Shown here piece by piece: positions 18,172 through 27,474 of a stretch of 64,000 nucleotides of DNA. The translations under genes and the position numbers were made by a program. This stretch comes from Pseudomonas fluorescens (GTDB taxonomy: Bacteria > Pseudomonadota > Gammaproteobacteria > Pseudomonadales > Pseudomonadaceae). The stretch's first letter is position 1. Each line of letters begins with the position of its first letter. The notes beneath the pieces are model-generated. The model worked only from the letters and a program-made list of their open reading frames with translations, ran no database searches and had not been told where the DNA came from. The DNA is taken from positions 372,001 to 436,000 of the forward strand of contig NZ_MRST01000024.1 in assembly GCF_001902145.1 (NCBI RefSeq), given 5' to 3'.

Positions 18172-19656
18172 ATGAGCGTTAGTAATCCAACCCTGATCAC
18201 GTTCGTGATCTACATCGCAGCAATGGTGCTGATCGGCCTGATGGCCTATCGCTCCACCAACAACCTTTCCGATTACATCCTGGGCGGTCGCAGCCTCGGT
18301 AGCGTGGTGACAGCCTTGTCCGCCGGTGCTTCCGACATGAGCGGCTGGCTGTTGATGGGCTTGCCGGGCGCGATCTACATGTCCGGTCTGTCGGAAAGCT
18401 GGATTGCCATCGGCCTGATCGTCGGTGCTTACCTCAACTGGTTGTTCGTGGCCGGCCGCCTGCGCGTGCAGACCGAACACAACGGCGACGCCCTGACCCT
18501 GCCGGATTACTTCTCCAGCCGCTTCGAAGATAAAAGCGGCCTGCTGCGGATTATCTCCGCCGTGGTGATCCTGGTGTTCTTTACCATCTACTGCGCCTCC
18601 GGCATCGTCGCCGGCGCCCGCCTGTTCGAAAGCACCTTCGGCATGCCCTACGAGACCGCGTTGTGGGCCGGTGCTGCGGCAACTATTGCCTACACCTTTA
18701 TCGGTGGCTTCCTCGCGGTCAGCTGGACCGACACGGTGCAAGCCACGCTGATGATCTTCGCGCTGATCCTCACGCCGATCATCGTGCTGCTGGCGACCGG
18801 CGGTGTGGACACCACCTTCCTGGCCATCGAAGCCAAGGATCCGACCAACTTCGACATGCTGAAAAACACCACCTTCATCGGCATCATCTCGCTGATGGGC
18901 TGGGGCCTGGGCTACTTCGGCCAGCCGCACATCCTCGCGCGTTTCATGGCGGCGGACTCGGTTAAGTCGATCGCCAAGGCGCGTCGCATCTCCATGACCT
19001 GGATGATCCTGTGCCTGGGCGGCACCGTGGCGGTGGGCTTCTTCGGTATCGCTTACTTCTCGGCGCACCCGGAAGTGGCAGGCCCGGTGACTGAAAACCC
19101 AGAGCGTGTGTTTATCGAGCTGGCCAAAATCCTGTTCAACCCATGGGTTGCCGGTGTGTTGCTGTCGGCCATTCTGGCGGCTGTGATGAGCACCCTGAGC
19201 TGCCAACTGCTGGTGTGCTCCAGCGCCCTGACCGAAGACTTCTACAAGGCGTTCCTGCGCAAAGGCGCTTCCCAGCTTGAATTGGTATGGGTCGGGCGTC
19301 TGATGGTACTGGTCGTGGCCTTGATCGCAATCGCCATGGCTGCCAACCCGGAAAACCGCGTACTGGGCCTGGTCAGCTACGCCTGGGCCGGTTTCGGCGC
19401 GGCATTCGGCCCTGTGGTATTGATCTCGGTGATCTGGAAAAACATGACCCGCAACGGCGCACTGGCCGGCATCCTGGTCGGCGCGGTCACCGTGATCGTG
19501 TGGAAACACTTCGAGTTGCTGGGCCTGTACGAAATCATCCCAGGCTTCATTTTCGCCAGCCTGGCGATCTACTTCGTGAGCAAGATGGGCGCACCGACGG
19601 TTGGTATGGTCGAGCGTTTTGATGCTGCGGAAAAAGACTACAACCTGAACAAGTAA
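18172..19656 (+). CDS. putP: sodium/proline symporter PutP
   Basis: The 494-residue inner-membrane transporter of the sodium:solute symporter family takes up proline with Na+. It has about 13 hydrophobic segments. The signature blocks are NLSDYILGGRSLGSVVTALS, AGASDMSGWLLMGLPGAIYM, TLPDYFSSRFEDKS and AVMSTLSCQLLVCSSALTED. Proline imported here feeds PutA, encoded divergently. The start at 18172 has a weak CAGGG about 12 bases upstream. A strong terminator follows the gene. Confidence 0.95.
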   Translation: MSVSNPTLITFVIYIAAMVLIGLMAYRSTNNLSDYILGGRSLGSVVTALSAGASDMSGWLLMGLPGAIYMSGLSESWIAIGLIVGAYLNWLFVAGRLRVQTEHNGDALTLPDYFSSRFEDKSGLLRIISAVVILVFFTIYCASGIVAGARLFESTFGMPYETALWAGAAATIAYTFIGGFLAVSWTDTVQATLMIFALILTPIIVLLATGGVDTTFLAIEAKDPTNFDMLKNTTFIGIISLMGWGLGYFGQPHILARFMAADSVKSIAKARRISMTWMILCLGGTVAVGFFGIAYFSAHPEVAGPVTENPERVFIELAKILFNPWVAGVLLSAILAAVMSTLSCQLLVCSSALTEDFYKAFLRKGASQLELVWVGRLMVLVVALIAIAMAANPENRVLGLVSYAWAGFGAAFGPVVLISVIWKNMTRNGALAGILVGAVTVIVWKHFELLGLYEIIPGFIFASLAIYFVSKMGAPTVGMVERFDAAEKDYNLNK

Positions 19657-19687
19657 TTCGCTGGGCGTTTAACGCCTGCTGAGCGAA

Positions 19688-19727
19688 CAAGAAAGGCCCA
19701 CGTCCGAAGGACGCTGGGCCTTTCTTG
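19688..19727 (+). terminator. rho-independent terminator after putP
   Basis: CAAGAAAGGCCCA (19688-19700) pairs perfectly with TGGGCCTTTCTTG (19715-19727), with an inner CGTCC-GAA-GGACG stem. The arm itself provides the T-rich 3' side (CCTTTCTTG). Confidence 0.85.
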
Positions 19728-19872
19728 TGTGGGCTGATTGATGCAATTGCCGTTGATGCCCGTGGACTCCAGCGGTGCTCACGTAGGACCTTACTTATTT
19801 GCCGACGCAGCGCTCGGCCAGGCGAACGGCTGGTGCAGAATCGGTCGCCCACCCTTCGCAGAGAAACACCGG

Positions 19873-21894
19873 ATGTTCGCTCCTGCCAACCAACCTGCAT
19901 TTACCCTGGCCCTGGACGGGGCGCCCAGTGATTTCGAGGTGTTCGCGTTCGACGGCACCGAGGCCATCAGCCAGCCCTATCGATTTGAACTCGAGCTGGT
20001 CTGCGAGCAGCCGGATATCGACCTGGAGGGCTTGCTGCATCGCCCGGTGTACTTGGGTTTCGACGATCAGGGGCATGGCGTTCATGGCCTGGTTTATCGG
20101 GTCGCCCAGGGCGACTCGGGCCGGCGCCTGACGCGCTACCAGCTCAGCCTTGCGCCGCATCTGGCGTACCTGGCGCACAGCAGTCACCAGCGTATTTTCC
20201 AGCATAAGACGGTGCCGCAGATTGTTGCCCAAGTGCTGGCCGGGCAGGGGATTCACAGTGACCGCTTCGAGTTCCGGTTGAGCGGTGATTACCCTGAGCG
20301 TGAATATTGCGTGCAGTTCGGCGAGAGCGACCTGGCGTTCATCCAGCGCCTGTGTGCCGAGCTGGGTATTCACTATCACTTCCAGCATTCCCCCGAAGGG
20401 CACCTGCTGGTGTTTGGCGATGACCAGACCGTATTTGCCCAGGCTGATCAGCCCACGCCGTACCGGCCTGGCTCGGGAATGGTCGCCGCTACCCCTGCGA
20501 TCAAGCGCTTCACCTTGCAATTGGCGACCTGCACCACGGCGTTGAATCTTCGCGATTACGACTTTCGCAAACCCCATGTCGAGCTGCAAAGCGCAGCCGT
20601 CAACGAGTCATTGCCCAAGCTTGAAGCACAACACTACCCCGGCAACTTTTCCGAGCGAGCCCATGGCAGATACCTCGCCCAGCGTGGCCTGGAGCGGCAC
20701 CGCAGCGACTATCGCAGTGCCTATGGCCAGGGCGATGAGCTGGCGTTGGCCAGTGGCCGGTTTTTGCAGTTGCGCGAGCACCCCCGTGAGGACTGGAATG
20801 ACCTGTGGCTGGTGACGCAGGTGCGCCATGAAGGCAAACAGCCCCAGGTGCTGGAGGAGGCGGTCACCGAGGAAGACGGTGGGGAGCTGCGCCAGGGGTA
20901 TCGCAACGCATTTGTCGCCGCGCCATGGGATGCGGTGTTTCGTCCGCCCTTGCCAGAGCAGCCGCGCCCGATGGTATCGGGGTATCAGAACGCGGTGGTT
21001 ACCGGCCCGGTTGACAGTGAGATCCACTGTGACGAGTACGGTCGGGTCAAGGTGCAACTGGCCTGGGATCGTGTCGGTGAGCACAACGACCATTCCAGTT
21101 GCTGGCTGCGGGTAGCCAGTGGCTGGGCCCATGACCGTTATGGTGTGGTGCTGATCCCCCGGGTCGGTATGGAGGTGCTGGTGGGGTTCGTCAATGGTGA
21201 TATGGACATGCCGCTGGTGGTGGGGTGCCTGCCCAACGCCGCCACGCCAGTACCCCTCGACCTGCCAGCGGACAAGACCCGCAGTCTCTGGCGTAGCCAG
21301 AGCAGCCCTGGCGGTGGTGGCTACAACGAACTGCGTATCGAGGACCGCAAGGGCTCAGAGGAAATCTACCTGCGCGCCCAGCGGGACTGGACCCAGCATG
21401 TATTGCACGACCAGCAGGTACAGGTCGATAACCAGCGTCGCGTGCAGGTGGGCGGCGAGTCGCGCCATGAGTTGCAGGGCGAAGAGCAGCGCATCACCCA
21501 CGGTAACCGTTTGACGCAGCTCAAGCAGGATGATCATCTGGTGGTCGGCGGTTCGCAGCATATGCGTGCCGGGCAAACCATTACGCTGGGGGCCGGGCAA
21601 AGCATCATCATTGATGCGGGTGCCAGCGTGACGATCCAGGCGGGTGGGCAGTCGATCACGTTGTCAGCGGGCGGGATATTCAGCAGTGTGCCGATCCAGC
21701 TCGGCAGCGCGCCTGCCCCGACGCCGGCGCCGTTAATGCCTGGGTTGAAAGAGACTTTATTGACGGTGGTTCCCGCGCCGTTAAGCCGTGCGCAAGTGGT
21801 CAGCTTGAAACGCAGCGCGCCGTTCTGCGAAGAATGCGAGCGCTGCAAGAACGGCCAGTGCGACATCGTCGCCCATGCACGGAGTGCATCCTGA
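19873..21894 (+). CDS. vgrG: type VI secretion tip protein VgrG
   Basis: The 673-residue spike protein of the type VI secretion system has the N-terminal gp27-like part (FEVFAFDGTEAISQPYRFEL, YCVQFGESDLAFIQRLCAEL GIHYHF region), the gp5-like OB fold (VDSEIHCDEYGRVKVQLAWD, SSCWLRVASGWAHDRYG, IPRVGMEVLVGFVNGDMDMP) and a C-terminal beta-helix of Gly-rich repeats (AGQTITLGAGQSIIIDAGAS). It ends in a short tail with C652, C655, C658 and C663 (FCEECERCKNGQCDI), a possible metal-binding knuckle. The start at 19873 is the first giving a normal VgrG N-terminus; its ribosome site is weak and the frame stays open back to 19738. It overlaps the DUF4123 gene by TGATG. No other type VI gene is nearby. Confidence 0.93.
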   Translation: MFAPANQPAFTLALDGAPSDFEVFAFDGTEAISQPYRFELELVCEQPDIDLEGLLHRPVYLGFDDQGHGVHGLVYRVAQGDSGRRLTRYQLSLAPHLAYLAHSSHQRIFQHKTVPQIVAQVLAGQGIHSDRFEFRLSGDYPEREYCVQFGESDLAFIQRLCAELGIHYHFQHSPEGHLLVFGDDQTVFAQADQPTPYRPGSGMVAATPAIKRFTLQLATCTTALNLRDYDFRKPHVELQSAAVNESLPKLEAQHYPGNFSERAHGRYLAQRGLERHRSDYRSAYGQGDELALASGRFLQLREHPREDWNDLWLVTQVRHEGKQPQVLEEAVTEEDGGELRQGYRNAFVAAPWDAVFRPPLPEQPRPMVSGYQNAVVTGPVDSEIHCDEYGRVKVQLAWDRVGEHNDHSSCWLRVASGWAHDRYGVVLIPRVGMEVLVGFVNGDMDMPLVVGCLPNAATPVPLDLPADKTRSLWRSQSSPGGGGYNELRIEDRKGSEEIYLRAQRDWTQHVLHDQQVQVDNQRRVQVGGESRHELQGEEQRITHGNRLTQLKQDDHLVVGGSQHMRAGQTITLGAGQSIIIDAGASVTIQAGGQSITLSAGGIFSSVPIQLGSAPAPTPAPLMPGLKETLLTVVPAPLSRAQVVSLKRSAPFCEECERCKNGQCDIVAHARSAS

Positions 21895-22619
21895 TGCCTG
21901 AACCCTCGACGCCCTACGCTTGGCTGGCGCACTACCCGCTGCAGCCTGATGAACACCTGTACGCCGTGCTGGGCAATGCCAGCGACGCCAAGCCGCTCGC
22001 CGCCTGGCAAGCCACGGCCGCTGCAAAGATGCCGCGACCGATCTGGGCGGGCACGGCCTACGCTGACTGGGATGAGGTCATGCCCTACGTTGGCGTCGTC
22101 GAGCCGAGCAGTGTCTTTCTCGATTGGATAGCCACTACCCAAGGGGTGAATTGGGGCTGGCTGGCGGTCTCATCCAGTCCGCTGGAGGTGGTGATCGCGC
22201 ATTTGAAGGGTTTGACCCAGGTGTACCTGCCGGAAAGCCAACCGGTGTTTTTGCGCTTTTGGGACGGTGCGCACCTTTTGCCGATCCTGCAATCATTAGG
22301 CGACGAGGCCGCGGGCGTGTTGCCGGTGTTCCAGCGCTACTTGATCAACGGCCAGCCGTTGTCGGTGGCCCCCAAACCAGTCACTGCGGCCCCAACCAGC
22401 CCCTGGTGGCAGGTACCGGCATCGTTGCTGGCGGCTATGGCGCAGCAGTCACCACAGGTGCTGGTCGACAACCTGCTGCAATGGCTCCAGGAGCAGCGCC
22501 CTGAACTCTATACCGCGTTTACGCCCGCGACCTTGCAGCACAAGGTCATCTATTTCGCACGCGGGCCGCAAATCAGCCATGGGGCATTGGCTGATTACCT
22601 TGCCTGGCAACTAAGTTGA
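21894..22619 (+). CDS. DUF4123 adaptor/chaperone of type VI effectors
   Basis: The 241-residue protein carries a DUF4123 domain (about residues 1-130: WLAHYPLQPDEHLYAVLGNA, AGTAYADWDEVMPYVGVVEP, WGWLAVSSSPLEVVIAHLKG, VFLRFWDGAHLLPILQSL). DUF4123 (Tap/TEC) proteins load a cargo effector onto the VgrG encoded next to them. The C-terminal part (about 155-241) is less conserved and probably contacts a partner. The start overlaps the vgrG stop (TGATG), so translation is coupled. The gene that should follow, the effector, is absent: the next gene is rlmJ. Confidence 0.85.
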   Translation: MPEPSTPYAWLAHYPLQPDEHLYAVLGNASDAKPLAAWQATAAAKMPRPIWAGTAYADWDEVMPYVGVVEPSSVFLDWIATTQGVNWGWLAVSSSPLEVVIAHLKGLTQVYLPESQPVFLRFWDGAHLLPILQSLGDEAAGVLPVFQRYLINGQPLSVAPKPVTAAPTSPWWQVPASLLAAMAQQSPQVLVDNLLQWLQEQRPELYTAFTPATLQHKVIYFARGPQISHGALADYLAWQLS

Positions 22620-22715
22620 ACCCTGGTGATAGCGTGACATCCGTGCCGCCCGCCATGCGGCCCTGCACCTTTGCACCGGTAGAAGGTAAACTTCGCCCCC
22701 TGCGCAGGAGCAACC

Positions 22716-23552
22716 ATGAATTATCGTCACGCCTTTCACGCCGGCAACCATGCCGATGTCTTCAAACACCTGACCCTGACCCGCCTCATCGCCCTGATGT
22801 CGCGCAAGGAACAGCCGTTCGCCTACCTCGACACTCACGCAGGCATTGGCTTGTACGACTTGCAGGGCGACCAGGCCAACCGCACCGGTGAGTACCTGGA
22901 AGGCATCGCCCGCCTGTGGGGCGCAAGCGACCTGCCGCCGCTTACCGCCGACTACATGCGCGTGCTGCACGAGATGAACCCGGATGGCCAGTTGCGCTAC
23001 TACCCGGGCTCGCCGGAACTGGCGCGCCGCCTCACGCGGCCCCAGGACCGTGTACTGCTCAACGAGAAGCACCCCGAAGATGGTGTGCTGCTCAAGGACA
23101 ACATGAAGGGTGATCGCCGCGTCAAAGTGCACCTGGGCGAAGGCTGGCACGTGCCACGGGCCTTGCTGCCGGTGCCGGAAAAGCGCGCGCTGATGCTGAT
23201 CGACCCGCCGTTTGAAAAACTCGACGAAATGCAGCGTTGCGCGGCATCCCTCAAGGAAGCCGTCAGCCGTATGCGCCAGACGGTGGCGGCGATCTGGTAC
23301 CCGGTGAAAGACCAGCGCATGTTGCGCCGTTTCTACCAGGACCTGGCCGGTACCGGTGCGCCGAAGCTGCTGCGTGTGGAGTTGCTGGTGCATCCTCTGG
23401 ACACGCCCAATACCCTCACCGGCTCGGGCCTGGCGATTGCCAACCCGCCGTGGGGCTTGGAAGAAGAACTGCGGGAGTTGCTGCCGTGGTTGTCCAAGCA
23501 ACTGGGCCAGACCCAGGGTGGGTGGCAGATGGATTGGCTCATCGCCGAATAA
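22716..23552 (+). CDS. rlmJ: 23S rRNA (adenine(2030)-N(6))-methyltransferase RlmJ
   Basis: The 278-residue SAM-dependent methyltransferase modifies A2030 of 23S rRNA. Diagnostic blocks are MNYRHAFHAGNHADVFKHLT at the start, FAYLDTHAGIGLYDLQ for SAM binding, the catalytic DPPF motif in LMLIDPPFEKLDEMQR, and TGSGLAIANPPWGLEEELRE. The start at 22716 has GCAGGAG six bases upstream. It appears monocistronic, ahead of a class B REP doublet. Confidence 0.95.
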   Translation: MNYRHAFHAGNHADVFKHLTLTRLIALMSRKEQPFAYLDTHAGIGLYDLQGDQANRTGEYLEGIARLWGASDLPPLTADYMRVLHEMNPDGQLRYYPGSPELARRLTRPQDRVLLNEKHPEDGVLLKDNMKGDRRVKVHLGEGWHVPRALLPVPEKRALMLIDPPFEKLDEMQRCAASLKEAVSRMRQTVAAIWYPVKDQRMLRRFYQDLAGTGAPKLLRVELLVHPLDTPNTLTGSGLAIANPPWGLEEELRELLPWLSKQLGQTQGGWQMDWLIAE

Positions 23553-23556
23553 GCAA

Positions 23557-23658
23557 CTGTAGGAGCGAGCTTGCTCGCGAAAATCGTTAACGATAACGCG
23601 GGAAACCTGACGCCCTGCGGCGCTCTCAGGTTTTTCGCGAGCAAGCTCGCTCCTACAG
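23557..23658. repeat. REP doublet, class B, copy 2
   Basis: The arms are TGTAGGAGCGAGCTTGCTCG and its complement; the spacer includes CGTTAACGATAACGCG, close to the other class B copies. It lies between the convergent rlmJ and msrA genes. Confidence 0.9.
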
Positions 23659-23667
23659 AGGTCGGCG

Positions 23668-24315
23668 TCAGATCGGGCAGGTCACGCCAGTGCCGCCGAT
23701 CCCGCAGTAACCCTGCGGATTCTTCGCCAGGTACTGCTGGTGATACGCCTCGGCGAAGTACACCGTCGGGGCCTCTTCGATTTCCGTGGTGATCTCACCC
23801 AGGCCGGCCTTGCTCAGCTCTTGCTGATAAGCCTCGGCACTGGCTTTGGCCGCCGCCAGTTGCTCCGGCGTGGTGGCGTAGATCACCGAACGGTATTGGC
23901 TGCCGATGTCGTTGCCCTGGCGCATGCCCTGGGTCGGGTTGTGCAGTTCCCAGAACATCTTCAGCAGGTCTTCGTATTTCACCTTGGCCTGGTCATACAC
24001 TACCAGCACCACTTCGCTATGGCCGGTCAGGCCCGAGCAGACTTCTTCATAAGTGGGGTTGGGGGTAAAGCCGCCAGCGTAGCCGACCACCGTGCTGACC
24101 ACGCCGTCGTGCTGCCAGAACTTGCGTTCTGCGCCCCAGAAGCAGCCAAGGCCGAAGATCGCAAAGCCGACGTCATCCAGGAACGGGCCCAGCAGTGGGT
24201 TGCCGTTGACGAAGTGCGTCTCGGGCAACTTCATCGGGGTTTCACGACCAGGCAACGCTTGTTCTTGAGTAGGCAGCACGTTTTTGTTCACCAGAATTTC
24301 CGAGCGCAAGACCAT
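23668..24315 (-). CDS. msrA: peptide methionine-S-sulfoxide reductase MsrA
   Basis: The 215-residue enzyme reduces the S-epimer of methionine sulfoxide in proteins. The catalytic motif GCFWG places the reactive Cys at residue 58. Further blocks are [44 protein letters not shown] and [15 protein letters not shown]. Two C-terminal cysteines ([14 protein letters not shown]) are the likely resolving residues. The start at 24315 has GAGAGGA about eight bases upstream. The N-terminal extension of some 45 residues before the core is normal for proteobacterial MsrA. Confidence 0.95.
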   Translation of the reverse strand: MVLRSEILVNKNVLPTQEQALPGRETPMKLPETHFVNGNPLLGPFLDDVGFAIFGLGCFWGAERKFWQHDGVVSTVVGYAGGFTPNPTYEEVCSGLTGHSEVVLVVYDQAKVKYEDLLKMFWELHNPTQGMRQGNDIGSQYRSVIYATTPEQLAAAKASAEAYQQELSKAGLGEITTEIEEAPTVYFAEAYHQQYLAKNPQGYCGIGGTGVTCPI

Positions 24316-24387
24316 GATCAGTCCTCTCGTCAGGTTGAGTAACAGTAAATTGTCAGACAGCCAGTGTGCCCGAGTGTTACAGCGCTG

Positions 24388-27081
24388 TCAGGCGATTGGC
24401 CCGCGCGGGTAGCGTTTAAGCCTCTGCATCAGCTCGGCACCCGGGATCGGGCGGTCGAACAGGTAGCCCTGGCCCACGTCGCAACGGTGCCGGCGCAGGA
24501 ACGCCAACTGCTCAGCGGTCTCGATGCCTTCGGCCACGACCTTGAGCTTGAGGTTGTGGGCCATGGCGATCACCGCCGAGGTGATTTCCATGTCGTCCTG
24601 GTTGTCCGGGATTTCGTGGATAAAGCTGCGATCAATCTTAATGATGTCGATGGGGAATTTTTTCAAGTAGCTCAGCGACGAGTAACCGGTGCCGAAGTCG
24701 TCCATGGCCAGGGTCAGGCCGAAGCTTTTCAACTGGTCCAGTTGCAGGCGGGTGTCTTCGGTGGCTTCCAGCAGCAAGCCTTCGGTCAGCTCCAGCTCCA
24801 GCAGGTTGGCCGGCAGCTGTTCCTCCTTGAGGATGGTGGCAATCGAGGCCACCAGGTCCGGGTCGGAGAATTGCTTGGGCGACAGGTTGATGGCCACCTG
24901 CAAGTTGCCCAGGCCTGCGGCCGTCAATTGCCGGCTCATGCGGCAAGCCTGGCGCGCGATCCATTTGCCGATGGGGATGATCAGCCCGGTCTCTTCAGCC
25001 ACGCTGATGAACTGGTCGGGACGGATCATGCCTTTTTCCGGGTGGTTCCAGCGCAACAGTGCTTCCATGCCCAGCAAGCGGCCGCTGCGCAGGCATAGCT
25101 TGGGCTGGTAGAACACATCCAGCTCGTTCTGGGTCAGGGCACGGCGCAGGTTGTTTTCCACGAACAGCTTGTAGCTGGCTTCGGCATTCAGCGCTTCGGT
25201 AAACACTTGCACCTGGTGCTTGCCGTTGGCCTTGGCCTTGTGAAGGGCCAGCCCCGCGTTGCGCATCAGGGTCTGCGGGTCGCGGCCGTGCAGCGGCGCG
25301 CAGGCCAGGCCCACGGAGCCGGTGACGCTGATCAACTGGTTGTCGACGAACATCGGTTTGTCGAGGGTGGTCAGCAACTGGCTGGCCACCTGCTGGCCGG
25401 TTTCCAGGTCGGTATCATCCAACAGCACCGCGAATTCGTTACTGGCAAAGCGTGCCAGGCTGCCGCCGCTGCTCAAGCTGTTGCGCAGACGGCGGGCCAG
25501 GCTGATCAGCAGCTTGTCGCCGGTCTGGTGGCCGAGGCTGTCGTTGATGCGTTTGAAGTTGTCGATGTCCACCAACAGCAGGCTGATCGGGCTGTCGCTG
25601 TCGCGGGCAAAGCGCTCGTCGAGGTTGCGAATGAACGCCGGGCGATTGCCCAGGTTGGTCAGGTTGTCGGTGTAGGCCAGGCGTTCGATGCGCTGCTGCG
25701 CCAGCTTGGTCTGGGTGATGTCTTCGTAGATACCGATGTAGTGGGTCAGCTCGCGGTTGTCGCCATACACCTTGGAAATCGACAGCTGGCCCCAGTAGGG
25801 TTCCAGGTTCTTGCGGCGGCTCTTGAACTCGCCTTGCCAGCTGTTGCTTTTGGCCAGGGCCGAAGGCGCGTCGAACAGCAATTCGCTGAGGTTCTCCAGG
25901 GCTGGCAGTTGGGCCAGGCGATGGCCGTGGACTTCTTCGGCGCTGTACTGGGTGATCGCGGTGAAGCTGGGGTTGACGTACTCCACCACGCCGTCGCAAT
26001 TGACCAGCAAGAACGCGTTGGCGCTTTGCTCCACGGCGCGCTGGAACAGGTGCAGGGCGCTGGTGGCGGTGCGGCGGTTGTGGTTGTTGATGACCTGGGC
26101 GAACTGGTCTGCCAGCTCGCCGGCGAACGCGATCTCATCGGACTGCCAGGCGCGCGGGCTGCCACCTTGCTCCAGGCACAGCACGCCGACGACCTGGCCG
26201 TCGACACGGATGCTGGCGTCGAGCATCGCGTGGATGTCCTTGGCGCGCAGGCTTTCGGCCATTTCCCGGGTGCGTGGGTCGCGCAGGGCGTGGGTTGCGT
26301 CGATGGCGCGGCTGGAATGCAGGGCTTCCAGGTAATCGGGGAAGCCACTGGCGTCGATGGCTTCGGGCAGGTGGTGTTGTTGGTCGGCGCGCTGATAGGC
26401 GGAGATCGGTACCAGGTGATGGCCTTCGAGGTTCCAGATGCTGGCGCAGTCGATCTGGTAGATATCGCAGGCGCTGCGCGTGATCAGTTCTGCCGCTTCT
26501 TGCAGAGAGTTGGGCGTGGTGTAGCGTTGGCGCGCCAGCAGCAGGATCAATTCCTGCTGGGCACGTACCCGCTCCAGGTGTTGCAACTGTTCCTGCTGCG
26601 CTCGCTGGTTGAGTTCCAGAGCGATTTGCAGGCGGCTGTTCTGGTTTTCCAGGTCGACGGTCGGGGCGGGCGCGCTGGTCTCGCTGAACAGCCCCTCGAC
26701 CACCATCAGGTAGCCGCGCACCAGGTGGCGGTTATGTTGTTTGTAGGCCTCGCCCATCTCCAGCACGCTCAGCGGGCCGTCATGGGTGTGCAGGTTGTAG
26801 CGCACCAGATAATGGGGGCTGTGGGCCAGTTGTTGCTGGATCGCATCGTGCAACTGGTAGCGCGCCTGGGGTTCCATCAGGCTGGCGTAGGGCGTGCCGA
26901 TCAAGGCGCAGAGTTCAACCGCCGGCAGGCCGAACTGGCGTTCGCAATTGGGATCGAGGTAGAGCAGGGCCCAGCTTGCCTCATTAAGCCGCTCGAAACG
27001 CAGCATACCGAGGCGCGAAGGCACCGGTAATTGCGTCACTACCTCGGCCGCCATACGGGCGACATCGGGTTGGCTTTTCAT
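24388..27081 (-). CDS. PAS-GAF-PAS-GGDEF-EAL sensor, probably a c-di-GMP phosphodiesterase
   Basis: The 897-residue cytoplasmic protein has no clear membrane segment. In order it shows a PAS-like region (about 15-135), a GAF domain (about 165-330), a PAS domain (about 340-460, LFQRAVEQSANAFLLVNCDG), GGDEF (about 465-620) and EAL (about 640-890). The GGDEF signature reads ASNEF (LARFASNEFAVLLDD, near 545), so synthesis of c-di-GMP is unlikely, although RINDSLGHQTGDKLL is kept. The EAL part has GMEALLRWNHPEKG (near 672), AINLSPKQF, MDDFGTGYSSLSYLKKFPID and VVAEGIETAEQL, so hydrolysis is plausible. The start at 27081 is chosen over one 14 codons upstream because of a better-placed purine-rich site; this is uncertain. 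Confidence 0.9.
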   Translation of the reverse strand: MKSQPDVARMAAEVVTQLPVPSRLGMLRFERLNEASWALLYLDPNCERQFGLPAVELCALIGTPYASLMEPQARYQLHDAIQQQLAHSPHYLVRYNLHTHDGPLSVLEMGEAYKQHNRHLVRGYLMVVEGLFSETSAPAPTVDLENQNSRLQIALELNQRAQQEQLQHLERVRAQQELILLLARQRYTTPNSLQEAAELITRSACDIYQIDCASIWNLEGHHLVPISAYQRADQQHHLPEAIDASGFPDYLEALHSSRAIDATHALRDPRTREMAESLRAKDIHAMLDASIRVDGQVVGVLCLEQGGSPRAWQSDEIAFAGELADQFAQVINNHNRRTATSALHLFQRAVEQSANAFLLVNCDGVVEYVNPSFTAITQYSAEEVHGHRLAQLPALENLSELLFDAPSALAKSNSWQGEFKSRRKNLEPYWGQLSISKVYGDNRELTHYIGIYEDITQTKLAQQRIERLAYTDNLTNLGNRPAFIRNLDERFARDSDSPISLLLVDIDNFKRINDSLGHQTGDKLLISLARRLRNSLSSGGSLARFASNEFAVLLDDTDLETGQQVASQLLTTLDKPMFVDNQLISVTGSVGLACAPLHGRDPQTLMRNAGLALHKAKANGKHQVQVFTEALNAEASYKLFVENNLRRALTQNELDVFYQPKLCLRSGRLLGMEALLRWNHPEKGMIRPDQFISVAEETGLIIPIGKWIARQACRMSRQLTAAGLGNLQVAINLSPKQFSDPDLVASIATILKEEQLPANLLELELTEGLLLEATEDTRLQLDQLKSFGLTLAMDDFGTGYSSLSYLKKFPIDIIKIDRSFIHEIPDNQDDMEITSAVIAMAHNLKLKVVAEGIETAEQLAFLRRHRCDVGQGYLFDRPIPGAELMQRLKRYPRGPIA

Positions 27082-27267
27082 GGGGAAACTCGCTTGGGAA
27101 AATGCGCACTGCGCTGGGCTCACGCCCTCTTGGCTGTCGACTGTGGCAAGGTTGCATCATGCAGCACGCAGTGACAAGAGAGGATGAAGGCTAAGTGCTA
27201 TAAGCCTGTTATCGGCCGCGCGAGGGATTTCTGTAGTTGAGGTGATCGATGGTTTACGTCGGTCTTC

Positions 27268-27367
27268 TGTAGGAGCGAGCTTGCTCGCGAAGGTCGTCAA
27301 CGATGACGCAGGTCTTCTGGTTAAGCGCGGCGCCCTGACGTTTTTCGCGAGCAAGCTCGCTCCTACA
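27268..27367. repeat. REP doublet, class B, copy 3
   Basis: It has class B arms; the spacer begins CGTCAACGATGACGC and is a little more diverged than in other copies. With the two hairpins downstream it fills most of the 393-base gap between the sensor gene and aceF. Confidence 0.9.
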
Positions 27368-27376
27368 AAAAACAGG

Positions 27377-27404
27377 CAAAAAAAGCCCCGCCAATTGGCG
27401 GGGT
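27377..27404 (-). terminator. terminator of the aceE-aceF operon
   Basis: On the minus strand CCCCGCC-AATT-GGCGGGG (27403-27386) is followed by CTTTTTTTG (27385-27377). It lies about 70 bases beyond the aceF stop. Confidence 0.85.
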
Positions 27405-27441
27405 TGAGGTACGAGCGTGGCGCTCGGAAATCGGTGCGGCG

Positions 27442-27469
27442 AGGGCCTTCCCGGTGAAAGGAAGGCCCT
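27442..27469. other. perfect hairpin just behind the aceF stop
   Basis: AGGGCCTTCC pairs with GGAAGGCCCT around a short GTGAAA-containing loop. There is no T-run on either side, so it may protect the mRNA 3' end rather than terminate it. Confidence 0.5.
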
Positions 27470-27474
27470 GCGGC

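Noticed and set aside
19738..19872. In-frame extension upstream of vgrG
   Set aside because: The 45 extra residues do not match VgrG, and the region begins right behind the putP terminator; it is more likely promoter and leader.
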